Part shown: in pieces, positions 11,541-24,400 of the stretch
Layout of the letters: each line of letters begins with the position of its first letter
How positions within the stretch are numbered: the first letter of the stretch is position 1
Assembly (NCBI GenBank): GCA_028532985.1
Contig: JANCIK010000005.1
Location: 3,292,501 to 3,356,500, forward strand
Direction of reading: 5' to 3'
From: Stropharia rugosoannulata
Taxonomy: Eukaryota > Basidiomycota > Agaricomycetes > Agaricales > Strophariaceae
DNA length: 64,000 nt
Notes under the pieces: generated by a model
What the model was told of the DNA's origin: nothing
The model's database searches: none
What the model saw: only the letters and a program-made list of their open reading frames with translations
Translations under genes and position numbers: made by a program

Positions 11541-12049
11541 AGTCGTGTAGAGTAACAAAAAAAAAACAAGTTATGTTCGGAAGCGAAATACTTACAACGA
11601 GCATTAATGTCGCCAGTACCTTGCCAACGGTAGTACCACAGACAGACGGGTGGGTCGTGGTGCGATCCGTCACCGGTGACTCCTTCAAGTTTTGAGGGAG
11701 ACCCGGAGGGTGGACGCGATGTGATGGGGTAGGAATGGTGGGGTTACAGAGTTACAGAGTTACAGAGGGACGGGAGGGCCTAGAGAATGAAGCCGAGGGG
11801 GTAGACATGTGCGATGGCCCGTGCATGGGATAGAAGATGAAGTGAGGGACGTGTACAAGGAGAGACGAGATGCCACACGGGAGGGAGGGAGAGACGGGAG
11901 GGAGCGACGGGGGGAGCACGAGGGAGGAAGGGAAAGCACGGACTTGCTCGAGCCTCGAGGGTAGGACGGATCGATGCATAACGGTAGGATATGTAGCACT
12001 ATAAGTAGTACCATACCATAACGATATGCACTGGGCACTGGGCCGTCCT

Positions 12050-12142
12050 CGGGGAAACGGGGACGCGGGGAAACGGGGAAACGGGGAAATGCGGGGTTGG
12101 GTGATGCGGGGTTGGGTGACGGGGGGTTGGGTGACGGGTCCG
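12050..12142 (+). repeat. G-run minisatellite, quadruplex-prone
   Basis: Two unit types in series: CGGGGAAA repeated about four times, then about three units of a 15-bp GGGGTTGGGTGAY type. Runs of three to six G recur at short spacing, which allows G-quadruplex folding on the plus strand. Confidence 0.7.
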
Positions 12143-14948
12143 TTCGCGTCCGCGTCCAGGGGCAAGACCCGTCCGTCCCGGCTCAGCGGAACGGGAACGG
12201 GATGCGCTCTGGAGTCTGGAAGTAGATCCGAACGGCCCGGGATGGGATGGGGGGGATGGGATGGGATATAGCCTAGAGCAAGTGCAACTGCGACTGCGAC
12301 TCCGAGTCAGAGATATCACGCGTACGTATACTCATCATATTATGTGTTGCCAGCTCGTGGTTCAGCGGTACGTACGTACCTGGTCAGCAGGTGGGCACGC
12401 ATGCATGCCTTAGTCAATGGGCGCGGTAATTGTGCGATATGAAATGTAGTTAGCGAGGGATGCAATGGAACTTGCTTGTCTAGGCACTACGAGGGATGGA
12501 GCTTAGTAGTCACTACACCAGTACACTATACTCGTGGCCGGTTGGTCGGTCGATGCATCCAGCTCGATGATAGATCGTGCGGTAGGATGCATGTGCAAGT
12601 TCATCGACATCGTTTACTAGGCGCTTGGTAAGTATGCATAGACTGATAGTATGCAAGGCATGCACTGTGCATGTATGGTATAGTATGTGGGACGGACCAT
12701 CGGTGTGATGATGAGTGCGGTGTCAGTACTGAGGCTGTAGCCTAGTGCGTCGATTGCGGTGTGAGTTCATGAAATAATGTTAGTTTGGAGAGCGCCATGC
12801 ATGTGCGATGAGAGAAGGTGACAATCAGACGTAAAGTGCTACTGGCAGCGAACGTTCTTGCTCGTATATAAGGCGAAGAGAGGAGATGAAGTGGCGTGTA
12901 TATGTACTTACATGAGGCCTCCGCGTGTTGTTGAGTCATTACTGCTGATCTGGGTGAGCTCGAGTAATTTGCGTGGGACGCAGCAGTATCGACGGCGAAG
13001 AGGGTATGGGTATGTATGTGATAAGAGTGGTAATTAACGAGGTTGGAATAAGCTGTCGTTGCCTTTGATCGAGGCGCAGAGAGTTCATAATTTAGCACAC
13101 AGGATATGGATACATACTAATATGAAAGGCACGCACGCAGCGAAGCCTGTCGAGCGGCGAAATGGAGCCCGGAGCATATAGAGTCCGAGTTGTATGCACG
13201 TATGTATACCACATCATACCGTACCGTAACCACCGTTCCCGCGGCGGCCGATGCGAGTTGGTCGGAGACGCACGCAGGTTTTCGCGACGCGCACTGTACC
13301 TTGACGCGGGTGCAGATGGTGTTGACACTGAGTGACAGGCCCCACATGCGTCTTGCGCTTTATTCTGATGCGGTCGCAGGGGAAGCGGCCGAGGATTGAC
13401 ACAGCGCGTCAGTGCGTGGGTGTGTGACGGGCAGAGAGCGAGAGTCAGCGCGTGTGTGATTTTAGAGCGAGAGGGTGATATTATGCAGGGCAGATTAGGT
13501 TTGGCGTGCGCGGGTATAAGGTTCTGTTGCGGCGTAGTGTAGTGTGGTGGGCTCGATAGACGTTCATGGGAATACGGTTATAGCTGATGGGCGCGTATGG
13601 GAATAACGTGTGGGTGTGTGAGGCGGCCGAGAGCTTGGCGGCTCGAGTTGTGAGCTGGTTGTTTCGTTTCGGTCTGTTGTGCAGGTTTTTACGTACATAT
13701 TTACGCGCAAGGCACTGACATGACGAGGAATAAAAAAAAGTCGAGGCTATGCGGGGCCTTGATTCGTCGTCTGCGTGCGATCGATAAGAGCAGCGCAGTT
13801 TCATTTGTGGCCCCACAGAAGGTGGCCTGCGCGGGTATTGTATGGCGATTCCTGCTCGCGCCATAGCGGGGCGGTGCAAGCCGCCCATTGGCTGGGTGAG
13901 TTCGGCATCGCCCGATCGGTCATCGATAGCTGGCAAAACTCCGCTCAGGTGTGTTGATATGCCCTCGCCCCGCGGATTCGCCGCCACTCTTAGTCTCCCT
14001 GCTCATCGCCCCAGCCCATCTCGGCCCCTTCTCATTCTTCACCACCCACCCAGCAGCACCTCGAGCCGTCGTACACGCGGCGCGCCGCCCGGGGGCCTAT
14101 AACTTCACCATTACTGACCAACAGAGGAACAGCGACCTGCGCTTGTTGACCCGCGAGTACGTCCCTTCCTCTGCCCCTAAAATTTTTCTGTCAGTGCTGA
14201 CCCTGATCCTCGCCCCTAGGTGGTCATCCGTCCGAGGTACGTCTCGCTGCCGTTGTCCGCGCTCGATCTCGACGCCCAGCCCGCCGCCAGCGCACAGCCC
14301 ACCACCGTACTGACTGACTCGTCTGCGACACAGGAGAACCTCCCTGACACCCCCTACACCCCAATCGCACTACACCCACACATAAACCGACAGCTTCCCC
14401 CCCGGAAAGCCGTTTTCAAAAGCCTTAAGCTTAAGCTCGCCCTCGCTGTCCAAGGAGCGAGGCGCCGTCTCTGCCTGAAAAGCACCCCATCGCTACCGTC
14501 CTCTCCCGCCCGGCTCGCGCACACGCACCGTGGCGGATAGGTTCGGTATTTAGGGTACATAATCACAATTCTTGCTGCGATTTTTTCCCGTAAACCCAGA
14601 TCTCTAAACCCCCTTCCTTCCTCTTCACCACCACCCCCTTCATCCTCTTCTTCTTCCGAGAGCCCAACGCTCGATAGAACTAGATCCCCCAAGCGAAACC
14701 TTAAATTCAACATCAAGAACAAGAACAAGCCCAAGGCCACACAAAAAAGCCCGAGCACGATTGCAACCGTCTCCGCACACGCACGGGCCACCGCTAAACA
14801 GCACGCGCTAGATTCGTCTACTGCTGCTGTCGTACAAAAGATCGATATTGAGATAGATATTACTGCTACCCCTACTACTATCCCTTCCAACACTCCCGAA
14901 TCACCTACACCTACTTCAACCCCAGTTACTACTACTACTACAGAAACA

Positions 14949-16764
14949 ATGTCGCGCCTCGAGACTCTCGCGCCGCACAACCCAATCGATTTCGACATCT
15001 CCGCCCCGTCCTTCGCGCACGAAGCGGGCCTGCCCTGGGCCGTCAACGACATCCTCAGCGCACCGCCCCCGCTAGTGGTCACCGCGGACGCGCAAGACCC
15101 ACACGACGATGAAGGCGAGATGATATTCCCAGACCTGCCGCCGCTTCACTCCGGACACCCCGAGGTGCACCTCCGTGCAGGCATCATGCGCGCCGCGCGG
15201 CTTGCGGCGGACCATGTGCCCGACGCGGAAAAGGCGTTCTTCGTTGCGGACCTTGGGGAAGTGTACACCCAGCATATGCGCTGGCGCGCTGCACTCCCGG
15301 ATATCCAGCCGTTTTATGGTGCGTTTTTTTCCGAACCGTTTTTTGGTATAGTGTTGATGTGATTTTTTTTTGTGTGTGTGTGATGGTGGTGCTTAGCTGT
15401 CAAGTGTAACCCGGACCCGTACGTCATCCGGCTGCTCGCTGCGCTCGGCGCTGGGTTCGACTGTGCGTCGAACAACGAGATCGCACAGGTGTTAGCGGTG
15501 GGCGGGGTCGCCCCGTCTTCCATCATCTTCGCGAACCCGTGCAAAGCGACTTCGTTCATCAGAGCCGCGGCCCAGCGCGGCGTCGATCTCATGACGTTCG
15601 ACAACCTGGACGAGCTCGCGAAGATCGCGCGGACGCACCCGCGCGCCAAGTGCGTCGTGCGCATACTCACGGACGATTCGAAGAGCCTGTGTGCGTTCGG
15701 GATCAAGTTCGGTGCACCGCTCACCGTAGTCCCTGCCCTCCTGGCGCGCGCGCGCGAGCTGGGGCTGGACGTCGTCGGCGTGAGCTTCCACGTCGGCAGC
15801 GGATGCTACGACCCGAGTGTATACGGGGACGCGCTCGCGCGCGCCGCGCGCGTCTTTGGTATGGGCGCTGAGGCGGGGTATGCGTTCACACTTTTGGATG
15901 TGGGGGGTGGGTTTGAGGATGCGCGGTTCGAGCATGCTGCGGGGGTGATTCGGGAGGCGATGGAGGTGTATTTTCCGAAGAGGGAGAGGGAGGGGAGGGG
16001 GGTGAGGGTTATTGCGGAGCCTGGGAGGTTTTATGTTGCTAAAGCGTTTAGGCTCGCTGCGCATGTGATTGCGAGGCGTGCGCCGGGGGTGCAGGAGGTA
16101 CAGGAGAGTGCGCGCAGGGAGAGGGAGGGGCTGGGGGTTAGGGAGGAAAAGGAGAAAGAAAAGGAAAAGGAGGCGCCGGCTGTCATGTGTACGTCCTTTT
16201 TTTACTTCTACTCTTTTGCTACTCGGATTGAGGGAGCTGACTGATTGATTGTGTGTTGTAGATTATATTAATGACGGCGTGTATGGCGCTTTCAACTGTA
16301 TATTGTTCGACCACCAGGTCGTACATCCTTATGTCCTGTCTATGGGCGGCTCGTTCCATGTCCCGCCTTCGGCCTCGTCCTCTTTTGATGATGAGGACCA
16401 ATCTAACACCACTTCCTCTACTACTACTACTACCACCACCACTACCACTACCACTACCTCGCCCTCCGCATTACCCTCCGCATCCACATCCACAAACACC
16501 CTAACCCGGTCCTCAGTCTGGGGCCCGACGTGCGACTCGATCGACTGCGTCTCACCCTCAACCCTCCTGCCCAGCGGCCTGCGCGTGGGCGACTGGCTCG
16601 GGTTCGATAATATGGGGGCATACACTGTGTGTGCTGCGAGCCGGTTTAATGGGTTTGAGGTTAGTAATGTTGTTTATACTACTGGTGGGGCTGGGGCGGG
16701 GAGTGTTGCGGAGGGCGTGAGGAGGGCTTTGGGGGGGTGGGCTGGGAAGGCGGGGGTGGTCTGA
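14949..16764 (+). CDS. ODC1: Ornithine decarboxylase
   Basis: A PLP-dependent fold-type III decarboxylase that converts ornithine to putrescine, the first step of polyamine synthesis in the cytosol. Exons 14949-15318, 15397-16188 and 16262-16764 give 554 aa. The PLP-lysine motif PFYAVKCN is formed across intron 1, and YYINDGVYG across intron 2. Also present are SFHVGSGC, the DVGGGFE glycine loop, EPGRFYVA, the catalytic GPTCDSID (Cys plus Asp) and DNMGAYT. The protein is about 100 aa longer than usual. The excess is an N-terminal extension, a Lys/Glu-rich insert before MYYINDG, and a Ser/Thr insert with a run of 13 Thr from a CTA/CCA trinucleotide tract (about 16420-16460). Base composition switches within the gene from C-rich to G-rich on the coding strand. 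All active-site residues are kept, so it should be functional. Confidence 0.95.
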
Positions 16765-17093
16765 GCGGACGGGTGGCTTGAGCTGGGAAGGCGGGGATGG
16801 CGTGAATGTTGAATGTTGAACATGGGGGGACGTTGAAGAGGGGGAGGGGAGGGGTGTGTAAGGCGGGGCTGGTGACGCCGAGTTCAGGCGAGGGGAGGGG
16901 CGGGGAAGGGGGAGGGAGGGGGTTTAGCAGGGAGGGAGCAGAGCAATTAGGGGGGTGAAAGGGTCGTGGAAATGGGAGGGGAGAGCGAGTAAAGGCCTGC
17001 CGATGTGCATGCGTGCCGCATGGTTAGACCCGACTGGACTTTCGGACGTGATTTGAAGTTCGTCGACATCGACAAACCCTTTGTGGTTTTTGT
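16765..17093 (+). other. G-rich 3' flank of ODC
   Basis: No gene. The plus strand is extremely G-rich (GGGGAGGGG-type tracts about 16840-16925) and could form quadruplexes in the 3' UTR or downstream DNA. Confidence 0.45.
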
Positions 17094-17099
17094 TTGTTT

Positions 17100-17245
17100 A
17101 TTTTACGTACCCTTTTTTTTTCTTTTTACGTACCCCTTTTTCTTCTAACCTACCCTTTGCTTTCTACGTACCCTTTGCTTCTAACCTACTTTTTTTCTTC
17201 TAACGTATCCTTTTCTCCTAACGTATCCTTTACTTTACTTTTAAA
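17100..17245 (+). repeat. T-rich imperfect tandem repeat
   Basis: Six to eight diverged units of roughly 16-25 bp built on TTCTAACGTACCCTTT. Within the array CCC drifts to TCC and CTACGTACC alternates with CTAACCTACC. No coding meaning is seen. Confidence 0.65.
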
Positions 17246-18374
17246 TATGTTTGATGATACTTTTCCCGCTGATGCCCTTTTTTTCGTTTGTTTGTATGGT
17301 GAAGTTTATTGATTATTGTGTTGATTTATGCGTTTGTTCGTTGACGTGCTGAGGTGATTTATTCAAGTAAACCGTGCTTGGAGTGTTGTTGTTGTGAGTG
17401 TACTTGGGTATGTGTGTGCTGTTGTAAGATTGTGTTTGTGTGTGCGAGCGACGACTTGTGTGGTCGTCTTGGGGGTGATGCTCAAGAAAAAGGGGAAAAG
17501 ACTAATAGAATGACTGTGCTGGACGGACTTGCGTCTTCTGGGGCGGCTGTAACGGTGTCTGGATAGTGAACGAAGGTGGGTGGTAATTAACTGCCTACAT
17601 AAAATGTACATGCAGTCTTTAAATACTGTAGAAATAGTTTGGTGATTAATTAAAGTTTAACTTTCTCCCAAGGAACAACCCAGGCAGTGTGTAGATCCGA
17701 GAAACCTCTGAGGGCGAATGTATTGACCGTAGAAGCTACCAAATGGGTGTTTTCCATGCATAGCCGCTTTGCGTTCCTTACACTGTTTGAGTGTGTGGAT
17801 TTGAGGGTTTTTTGATTTGATTTGAGTGCCGAGCGTTGACGTTGAGTACTCGATTAATTTATACCGCCGGGGCTATATGATGTTATTCACGTCCTCGACC
17901 TTTTACGCAGATGAGTCGTGGAGTCGGACTGTAGTCAAAGTCACCGTTTCGCGTTGAGGTTCATGTTACGTAGTATGTATGTATTCGCTCGAACGCTCAA
18001 GCGCTCATATACTACATAATATAATGTAATTGTGCATCGTTTGTTACTGGTTTCTGAACCTCGCTCGAGTCGTCCTGGCAGACTTGACTCGTTTTATCTG
18101 AGATGTAAAATATACTCAGGGATAGATAAGCTGTACTGTGCTGTCGGCTTGCGGGTTCATTTTATGTGGTATGTGGTATGTGGTATGTGGTATGTAGCTC
18201 GCTCGCTGCGCCATCTTACTAGTACTAGTCCGTTATAATAGTGCAATTGGTCATCAGACAGTGTATGTATGTATGTATGTATGTACTGTGTATTCAATGT
18301 ACTTGTTGTATAGTACACAATTAATTTATGAATATAATGAGGGTACGGCTCGTTGTGATCAAGCTAGTACTGGT
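17246..18374. other. Intergenic stretch with simple repeats
   Basis: No supported gene. It contains a heptamer tandem of GGTATGT type (about 18163-18197) and a TATG microsatellite (about 18262-18284). Confidence 0.4.
18163..18284 (+). repeat. GGTATGT and TATG simple repeats
   Basis: About five copies of the GGTATGT heptamer, then, 60 bp on, about six copies of the TATG tetramer. Confidence 0.7.
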
Positions 18375-18445
18375 TGGGTGTACGTAGTGTGGAACCGCAT
18401 CCTGTTCAATCGCCAGGTCTTTGACCCATATATAATACCTCGGCC
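18375..18445 (+). pseudogene. Possible ODC exon fragment
   Basis: A short reading frame, GWVYVVWNRILFNRQVFDPY, resembles ODC exon 3 (GVYGAFNCILFDHQVVHPY). At the nucleotide level, roughly 60% of about 63 positions match by eye, best around TGTTC...CCAGGTC. No flanking ODC sequence is convincing, so this would be a small decayed duplicate 1.6 kb downstream of the gene. Chance similarity cannot be excluded. Confidence 0.35.
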
Positions 18446-21400
18446 TCATCCCTACAGTTGACGGCTGGTCCCAAGTCCAATCCTCTTCCTCGTCTTCTAC
18501 GTAATTGGGTGTCCTGTCCCGCTCCCGGCGAACACCATATGTAGCACGCCCCGCTTGCCTGTCGCGAGTACTTACTGCTTTCTGGGTACCTCACACACTG
18601 AGCCCACAAGATACACAAAGAGCCTAGTAGCGATCACATAGCAACATACAAATTAGAGAGTAATGCACGTTTTGTAGTTTGAGTACATTTCGTGTGCTGA
18701 TTTTTTTTTTTTTTTTTGCATTGCGTGTTCATGTTGTTTGTTTTCATGGAAGAATTGAGAGTTGTTTAGATGAAGAAAATCACGCCTAAGGAACTCTGCC
18801 TCGCATTGGCCTCGTGTAAACGAGATTTAAACGTTAAACGCTCTTATCAGTCCATCTCTGGTGGTTGTCTAGCCGTCTATTTAACTTTGTAAACCTTCTT
18901 GCTTGTGTAACATCGTTGTCGAGCACGGCCCAGAGGCTTTCGCCAAATCCGTTCGCAAATATCCAGGCTGCTTGATCATGGACACAACCTGGCGTGACGC
19001 TCATCAATTGCTGCTTGCCACTTGTCTGCGTGTCATCGATATGGCCAGCTTCCTGCTTCATATACTTGGCCGAAGTCTCCGTGGAATTGTGGCATTTGTG
19101 GTGGCATCGGCAAGGTTCTGCGCGCCTCCGAGTCGCAACGATTCGCGTTATAGTAGCAAGTAATACTCTCTGGTAACCGTTGACTCGCGCACCCTTGCTC
19201 GCAGACCAACGATAGCACGCACAGAAACGTTCAAGTTGTACATAAAGTTCTTGTCTGATTCATAGTGCTGGTACGGTCGATTGGCCTAACCGACTGAATA
19301 AATCCGGTCTGTTACGTTCGAACAATGTTTGACCAGAGGCCAAATACCCGGCCCGTCCAATATCAATGACCTTCTGGCACGGCATTTAGTAATTGAGCTC
19401 AGGCCACTTAGTTTAATAAGTATCATGTGTACTTCGACATTTTATGTAATTTGAGTAGTATTTGAGCAGTTCTTAGAACCTCGAACCTAAAAGCGAGTAC
19501 TACTTTATGATGCTCACGGGGAACCGGATTTGCAGGACTATTCCCTTCACAGTGTATTGGAAACTCGACATATGGCCTCATGAATTAATTGTGTAACTCT
19601 ACGAGACTACACAAAACATCGTGTATGATGCTCTAAGATCCCTTGGTCGATTGGTAATTTATGTTTGAACATACGCTGTGCCAACATTGCCCAAAGATCA
19701 AATGGGAGTAGATGTGGGCTCAGAGAAGAGACTCGTCATGTAGACCCCGGTTTAACCCGTCGTCCTCCAAAATCATGCTAGTCACCACGAGAATTCACCG
19801 GAAGTTCAGTATTTTTCTGCTGATCACCGAATGCTTTCTGCGTACACTATACTATGTACACACCCGTGACCCTACTGTGGATCCAGGTTGACTCCGGTTT
19901 CATCGTAGCGGCGCAAATCCCTGAATTCTTTAAATTCTACGTGATCCTGATACTAAGTAGCATATGCCTGATCTCCAACCTGGTCACTCATTCCGGCCGT
20001 GCTTCCGGCCGGCGAAATGCACATGCTTCTCGCACAGCGATGATTTGCCTCCGGCGGGGAATGCAAGTCCCCGGACTGCATGGTTGAGCTTATGTAGTTC
20101 ACCTATGTAGGCTCGCTATGTATAGCACCCCGATTTGTTTGTTACGTTAACGCCGGTGATACACCTACCGCCGCGGGAGCCCAATGGGCTTCTTATAGCA
20201 GGTAATTAGGTACGCACTCCCGCACAAAATGATCATAAAGAAGTTTTTTGTGTTCTATTATGTTCGTTGTCGTTGTTATTCACCCTCGCAACGGTCCTTC
20301 TAATCCGCTTTTACAATCAAGGTCAAGTGGAGAGACACAGTATGTAATGCCGTTCTGTGCGCTTTACTACGTCCTTCGAGCGAATAGTAGCGTGGGCGTG
20401 CGTGTGTACCACACTCCCTTTTCCGGCAATTCAAGGCCCAGACGGAGGAGCATCCGGCGGGCATTTATATAGTATCGTAACAATAGCTTGCCTGCGTACA
20501 TATGCTGCATGAAGCAAGTTGATAGCAATTTTTGTGGGCCGGCCTCCACAAGTATGCAAGGATCCGTGACGACGTGGTAGGCATCCTTTCTCGGGTCTTA
20601 GTAGGGGTTAGGGCCCTAGGGTGTATTATGATTCTGCCGTCCTGATATTCCTCTCCAGACCGTTCGCTCCTAGCTCGTAGGCCTGAAGGGCGCGGTGATA
20701 CTGTAAAAATTCGAGAGGTAATCGTAGCTTCTAGGACCTGATATATGTTGTCGTACAAGGCATACGTCCACTTTAAAGTCGTGTAAATACATAAACATCC
20801 CGGCAAAAACTCATAGGTAGACCAGAATAACCGCACACCCCCTCGGATACTACTTTGGCATTTAATGCACACCTGTGCCCTAACACAACATTATAAATAA
20901 TGGACCATGGGAGACTATGGTGCGTCAGCTCCTTCACTCACGGAGCCAGAACATGCTCACCATGGAGTAGTTATTACTGCATAAAATTCAGTTGAACCGG
21001 TTTAATTAAGACATATAGTACAGAACGAAAACAATCAAGTCGCTCGTGGGGCTTTATGTGAACAAAGATGTGATGTCGAACTGGAAACATCGTTCGGTGT
21101 CACAAAATATTAATTTAAAAGGCCCGCTCTGTCTCGAGAACTCTAGATTTGCATACTATAGCCCAACGGTGTAGATTGAGCACGAATACGTTCCTCTTAC
21201 ACATGGACTGGATCCAGTGTATTCCCTTTCTCTTGCCCCTGAGTAACTGCAGAGCGCGGTGCTTAAACAATTTTTGGAAGGATTAAGACAGCACGCACAA
21301 AACTTAGAGCGAACCGGTTGAACATTCTGCTATGTAAGTACAGGATATATCTCAATTTTGATTTGATTTGATTCTGATGCATATAATCTACTCGCGCGTC

Positions 21401-24400
21401 TCAGGAGCCAAAGCAATTCATTTATTTACACGTGCATATATGTATTACAATTCAGTCCTTGTCTGCATTGGCACCTGCCTTTCGATATTCACTTGTCATA
21501 TCGAACATACACGATATTGACAGAATGACATAAGTTTTTCTTTGTACCTGCCTTACGCTTTAAACCCATTGAAACTGCCCAAACTCCACGTTTTTCCCGG
21601 ACCGAGAAACAAACTCAATGCCTCCGTTGCGAGACCGCGATATCGATGGCGAGCCAGATACTTACCAACGTCCGCGGCGTCCGTCCATCGGACTCTCCAC
21701 AACTGCTGACCAGGCGGGGACCAGTCGCCTAAGCGCGTGATTCTTAACGGCGCCTCTCCAGCGCAGTGCGAGCTGCAAGCGGCCTCTACATGCTCCTCAT
21801 CTTCCTGCCCAGTATTCCCGTCTTGCCTACACAAAAGACCAACCAAATGACGTGATCTGCTCCCTTTCACCATAGACAAGCTGGACGTGGCCAGCCACGA
21901 TGGCTGAGGCCAGAGCGCTTCGCCGAACTGCGTCCGCCCGCACTCGTGTTATACTCGGCTGCCGTGCGCCGGCTGGGCGCAGACAGTGGTTGTCTGCCGC
22001 TCGCCCGGCGCCGCGCATGTGGATCATCCACCCAACATGCACCATTGCCTACCATTGCACCGCGCCAGGCGGATCATGGATGCTTATTTCTCGGTGTAAC
22101 CTGTCAGGAAAATTGTAACCACTGGGTACATATGTCATAGTCTATTGCACCCGTTCGAGGGAGCCCAGGGGGAGCCACCGGGGCTGTGCCTTAAATATGC
22201 GCAGTCACTGGGTTCAGCCGAGCCAGGCCGAGCCGGCAATCCTCGGCATTTTTAGTATTACGGCTCGTGGCTGAAGTACACGCCGCGCATGCTGAGGGCG
22301 TGCCGCGAGGCTTATAGTCTTATCGCTCTATCTTGGTCAATTTGAATGCATGAACTAAGCTCAGCGACATCCATCGCACAGTTGTCCTCATTTTTCTTCT
22401 CAGCCCCTTTGAATATGTATGCTATCAGCTCGCTTAACCGAAGACGAGAACGAGGGCATAGAATTGCATAGAAGCGCCGAGGAGCCAGGATGAAAAAGGT
22501 GGAGCTGGAGAGAAAAGAAGCACGTACTCTGCCCCATAACATACTGCGGATGTCCGAGCATACATCACCTTCCCGCGAAATTGCCTTATGGACGCAACAG
22601 CTTGTCAACAAAGCTTTGAACGTTCAGGTTAGTATCTTTACTAGCTAGTACATCCATAATATACAAGCTTTCTCGGTAGCAAGCGTGCCAATAGGCTTAG
22701 GGTATAAAATTATCTTAGTGCACCTTCAATGAAGTGCTGATTAAGCATTCCATGATGTCGACGTCGCAGGCTCACGTTTTTGTTTTATGTGCTCCAAGAA
22801 GCTAGACAATAGCGATTACTCCGTCGAGACATACAAATGGGGGTTCGTCCAGCGAGGCGCGGCCGCGAACCAAAGAACGAACCTCTAAGTTCAAGTTCGT
22901 CTTCTGTACATGAGACGACAGGGTATGTAAACCATTTGATAACATAACGAACCGTATCAAGTCGCTTGGATGAAATGTCGGTCCCTTTGAGCCATGCACT
23001 GCCCCATCACGCATGGAGGTCCCGATCAATTGCTGCAGTACAGAGTACGGTCAAGACAGTCCACACGTGCTGCGCACGCCTCTTTGCGTCAGCGAGAGCT
23101 CATCCGAGTCGTTTATGTCAATCTCCATTCAACATGATGCGTATCCCATTACTATTGTATATTCCATTTTCATAGATCGCGCAGCAGTTTCGACGCGATG
23201 TACCACTGAACACTGGTATCGTATCCTAGTGCTATGCGAGCAGATAAGCCCAATCACGCTTTTGCGGGGTCGCCGCCTCCGAGATGTCACAGAGTGCCAT
23301 ACCTACATAGAAAAAAACATACTTAGCCAGCTCTTATGCGAGTAGCCATATATCTATAAAAAGCAGTCCGCAGTCCATCTGATGTCAACACACGACCCCA
23401 GAAGGCCAATGTAGCATAGTCTGCAGGCATACGGAGCACCGAGCAGACGTTTGGCAGCATCTGTAGAATCACTGCTGTCTTTCGCTGCCTTTACCGACTC
23501 GATTTGGCTCGGTGGGGCAGACTGAGACTCGGGATCGAAGATGGCGGTCATACTAGGAGTCTTAACTTCCGTTTGGGAAACCTGCGAGGCTTCGGTAGTG
23601 CGGTTGCGACGAGATCCGTCTCTTGGAGGCCTAGGTCCTACCGACGTGCTGCGCATGCGAAAGACGCACTACTGGTAAGCGACGACATTGGGGTGAGCTG
23701 AATTTTAGTATAGGTATACAGTGGATGCGACTAGGAAGGTGACACGGATCTCGCTGCATGTTATTTCAGGCGAAGTCGATTCTAATAACCGTCACGCGCA
23801 CGGTATACATAGGAAGCGTCGAAGGCACAGTCAGTCTAGTGTCCGACGGCCTCAACAGAAGAGCCTGAGATAATATACTATCTCACGTCATAAATCAACT
23901 TCCCTCGAGAGGTAATATGTTTATGAGCTATCATAGAAATTCACCGAAGGTGCTGCGGAGCGGGACCGCCGAGGAAGTCCTCATATCCACATGTACACAT
24001 GATGTCGGCGCCTAGTATAGACTGAACATACCCTGTTAAGCATCCCGTCAATCCCGCGATTGACGACTAAAACAGACGTAGCTGCGCATTCATACTTGGT
24101 GAGCTCAAACGGACTGTCCTATAATTATCTTGCTTAATGAGTGTCTATTTATAGGCGCTCTTATGAGTTGTGGCATGGATGGTGCGCCACGAGTTCAGTC
24201 GAGCCGTGAACATCCTGTAAGTAATATTTCGAGCCGAGGGTCTAATAGCTCAGTAGCAAGCAGTCTAAGTTGCCCCTGGATGCTGTCCTTACTTGTTTAA
24301 CGCGGTGCTGGCAGCAGGGGACGGCATTCTCCATCTCACCCACGTCACAGGTCCACCAACAGTAGACAGTGGTCCATCGCAGAAAGGCACGTTGGCCGCC

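Larger units (their letters stand above)
10933..14948. other. GC-rich, low-complexity stretch upstream of ODC
   Basis: No gene I can support across 4 kb. It contains a GTTC-type microsatellite (about 11500-11537), G-rich purine tracts (about 11870-11935), a G-run minisatellite (12050-12140) and, from about 13950, a C-rich strand leading into ODC that probably includes its leader. Several long open frames on both strands here are products of base composition. Confidence 0.4.

Noticed and set aside
13092..13987. Several overlapping open frames on both strands
   Set aside because: High GC makes stops rare; no family resemblance, no consistent splice sites, Arg/Ser/His-rich composition typical of chance frames.
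14354..15082. 242-aa open frame on the minus strand over the ODC start
   Set aside because: It mirrors the C-rich, codon-biased plus strand; Val/Gly/Ser runs and no family. ODC on the other strand explains the region.
18262..18284. Regular repeats considered as a CRISPR-like array
   Set aside because: A plain TATG microsatellite with no spacers, in a eukaryotic genome.
18834..19061. Minus-strand frame with transposase-like feel
   Set aside because: No catalytic motif or terminal repeats, and too short to assign.
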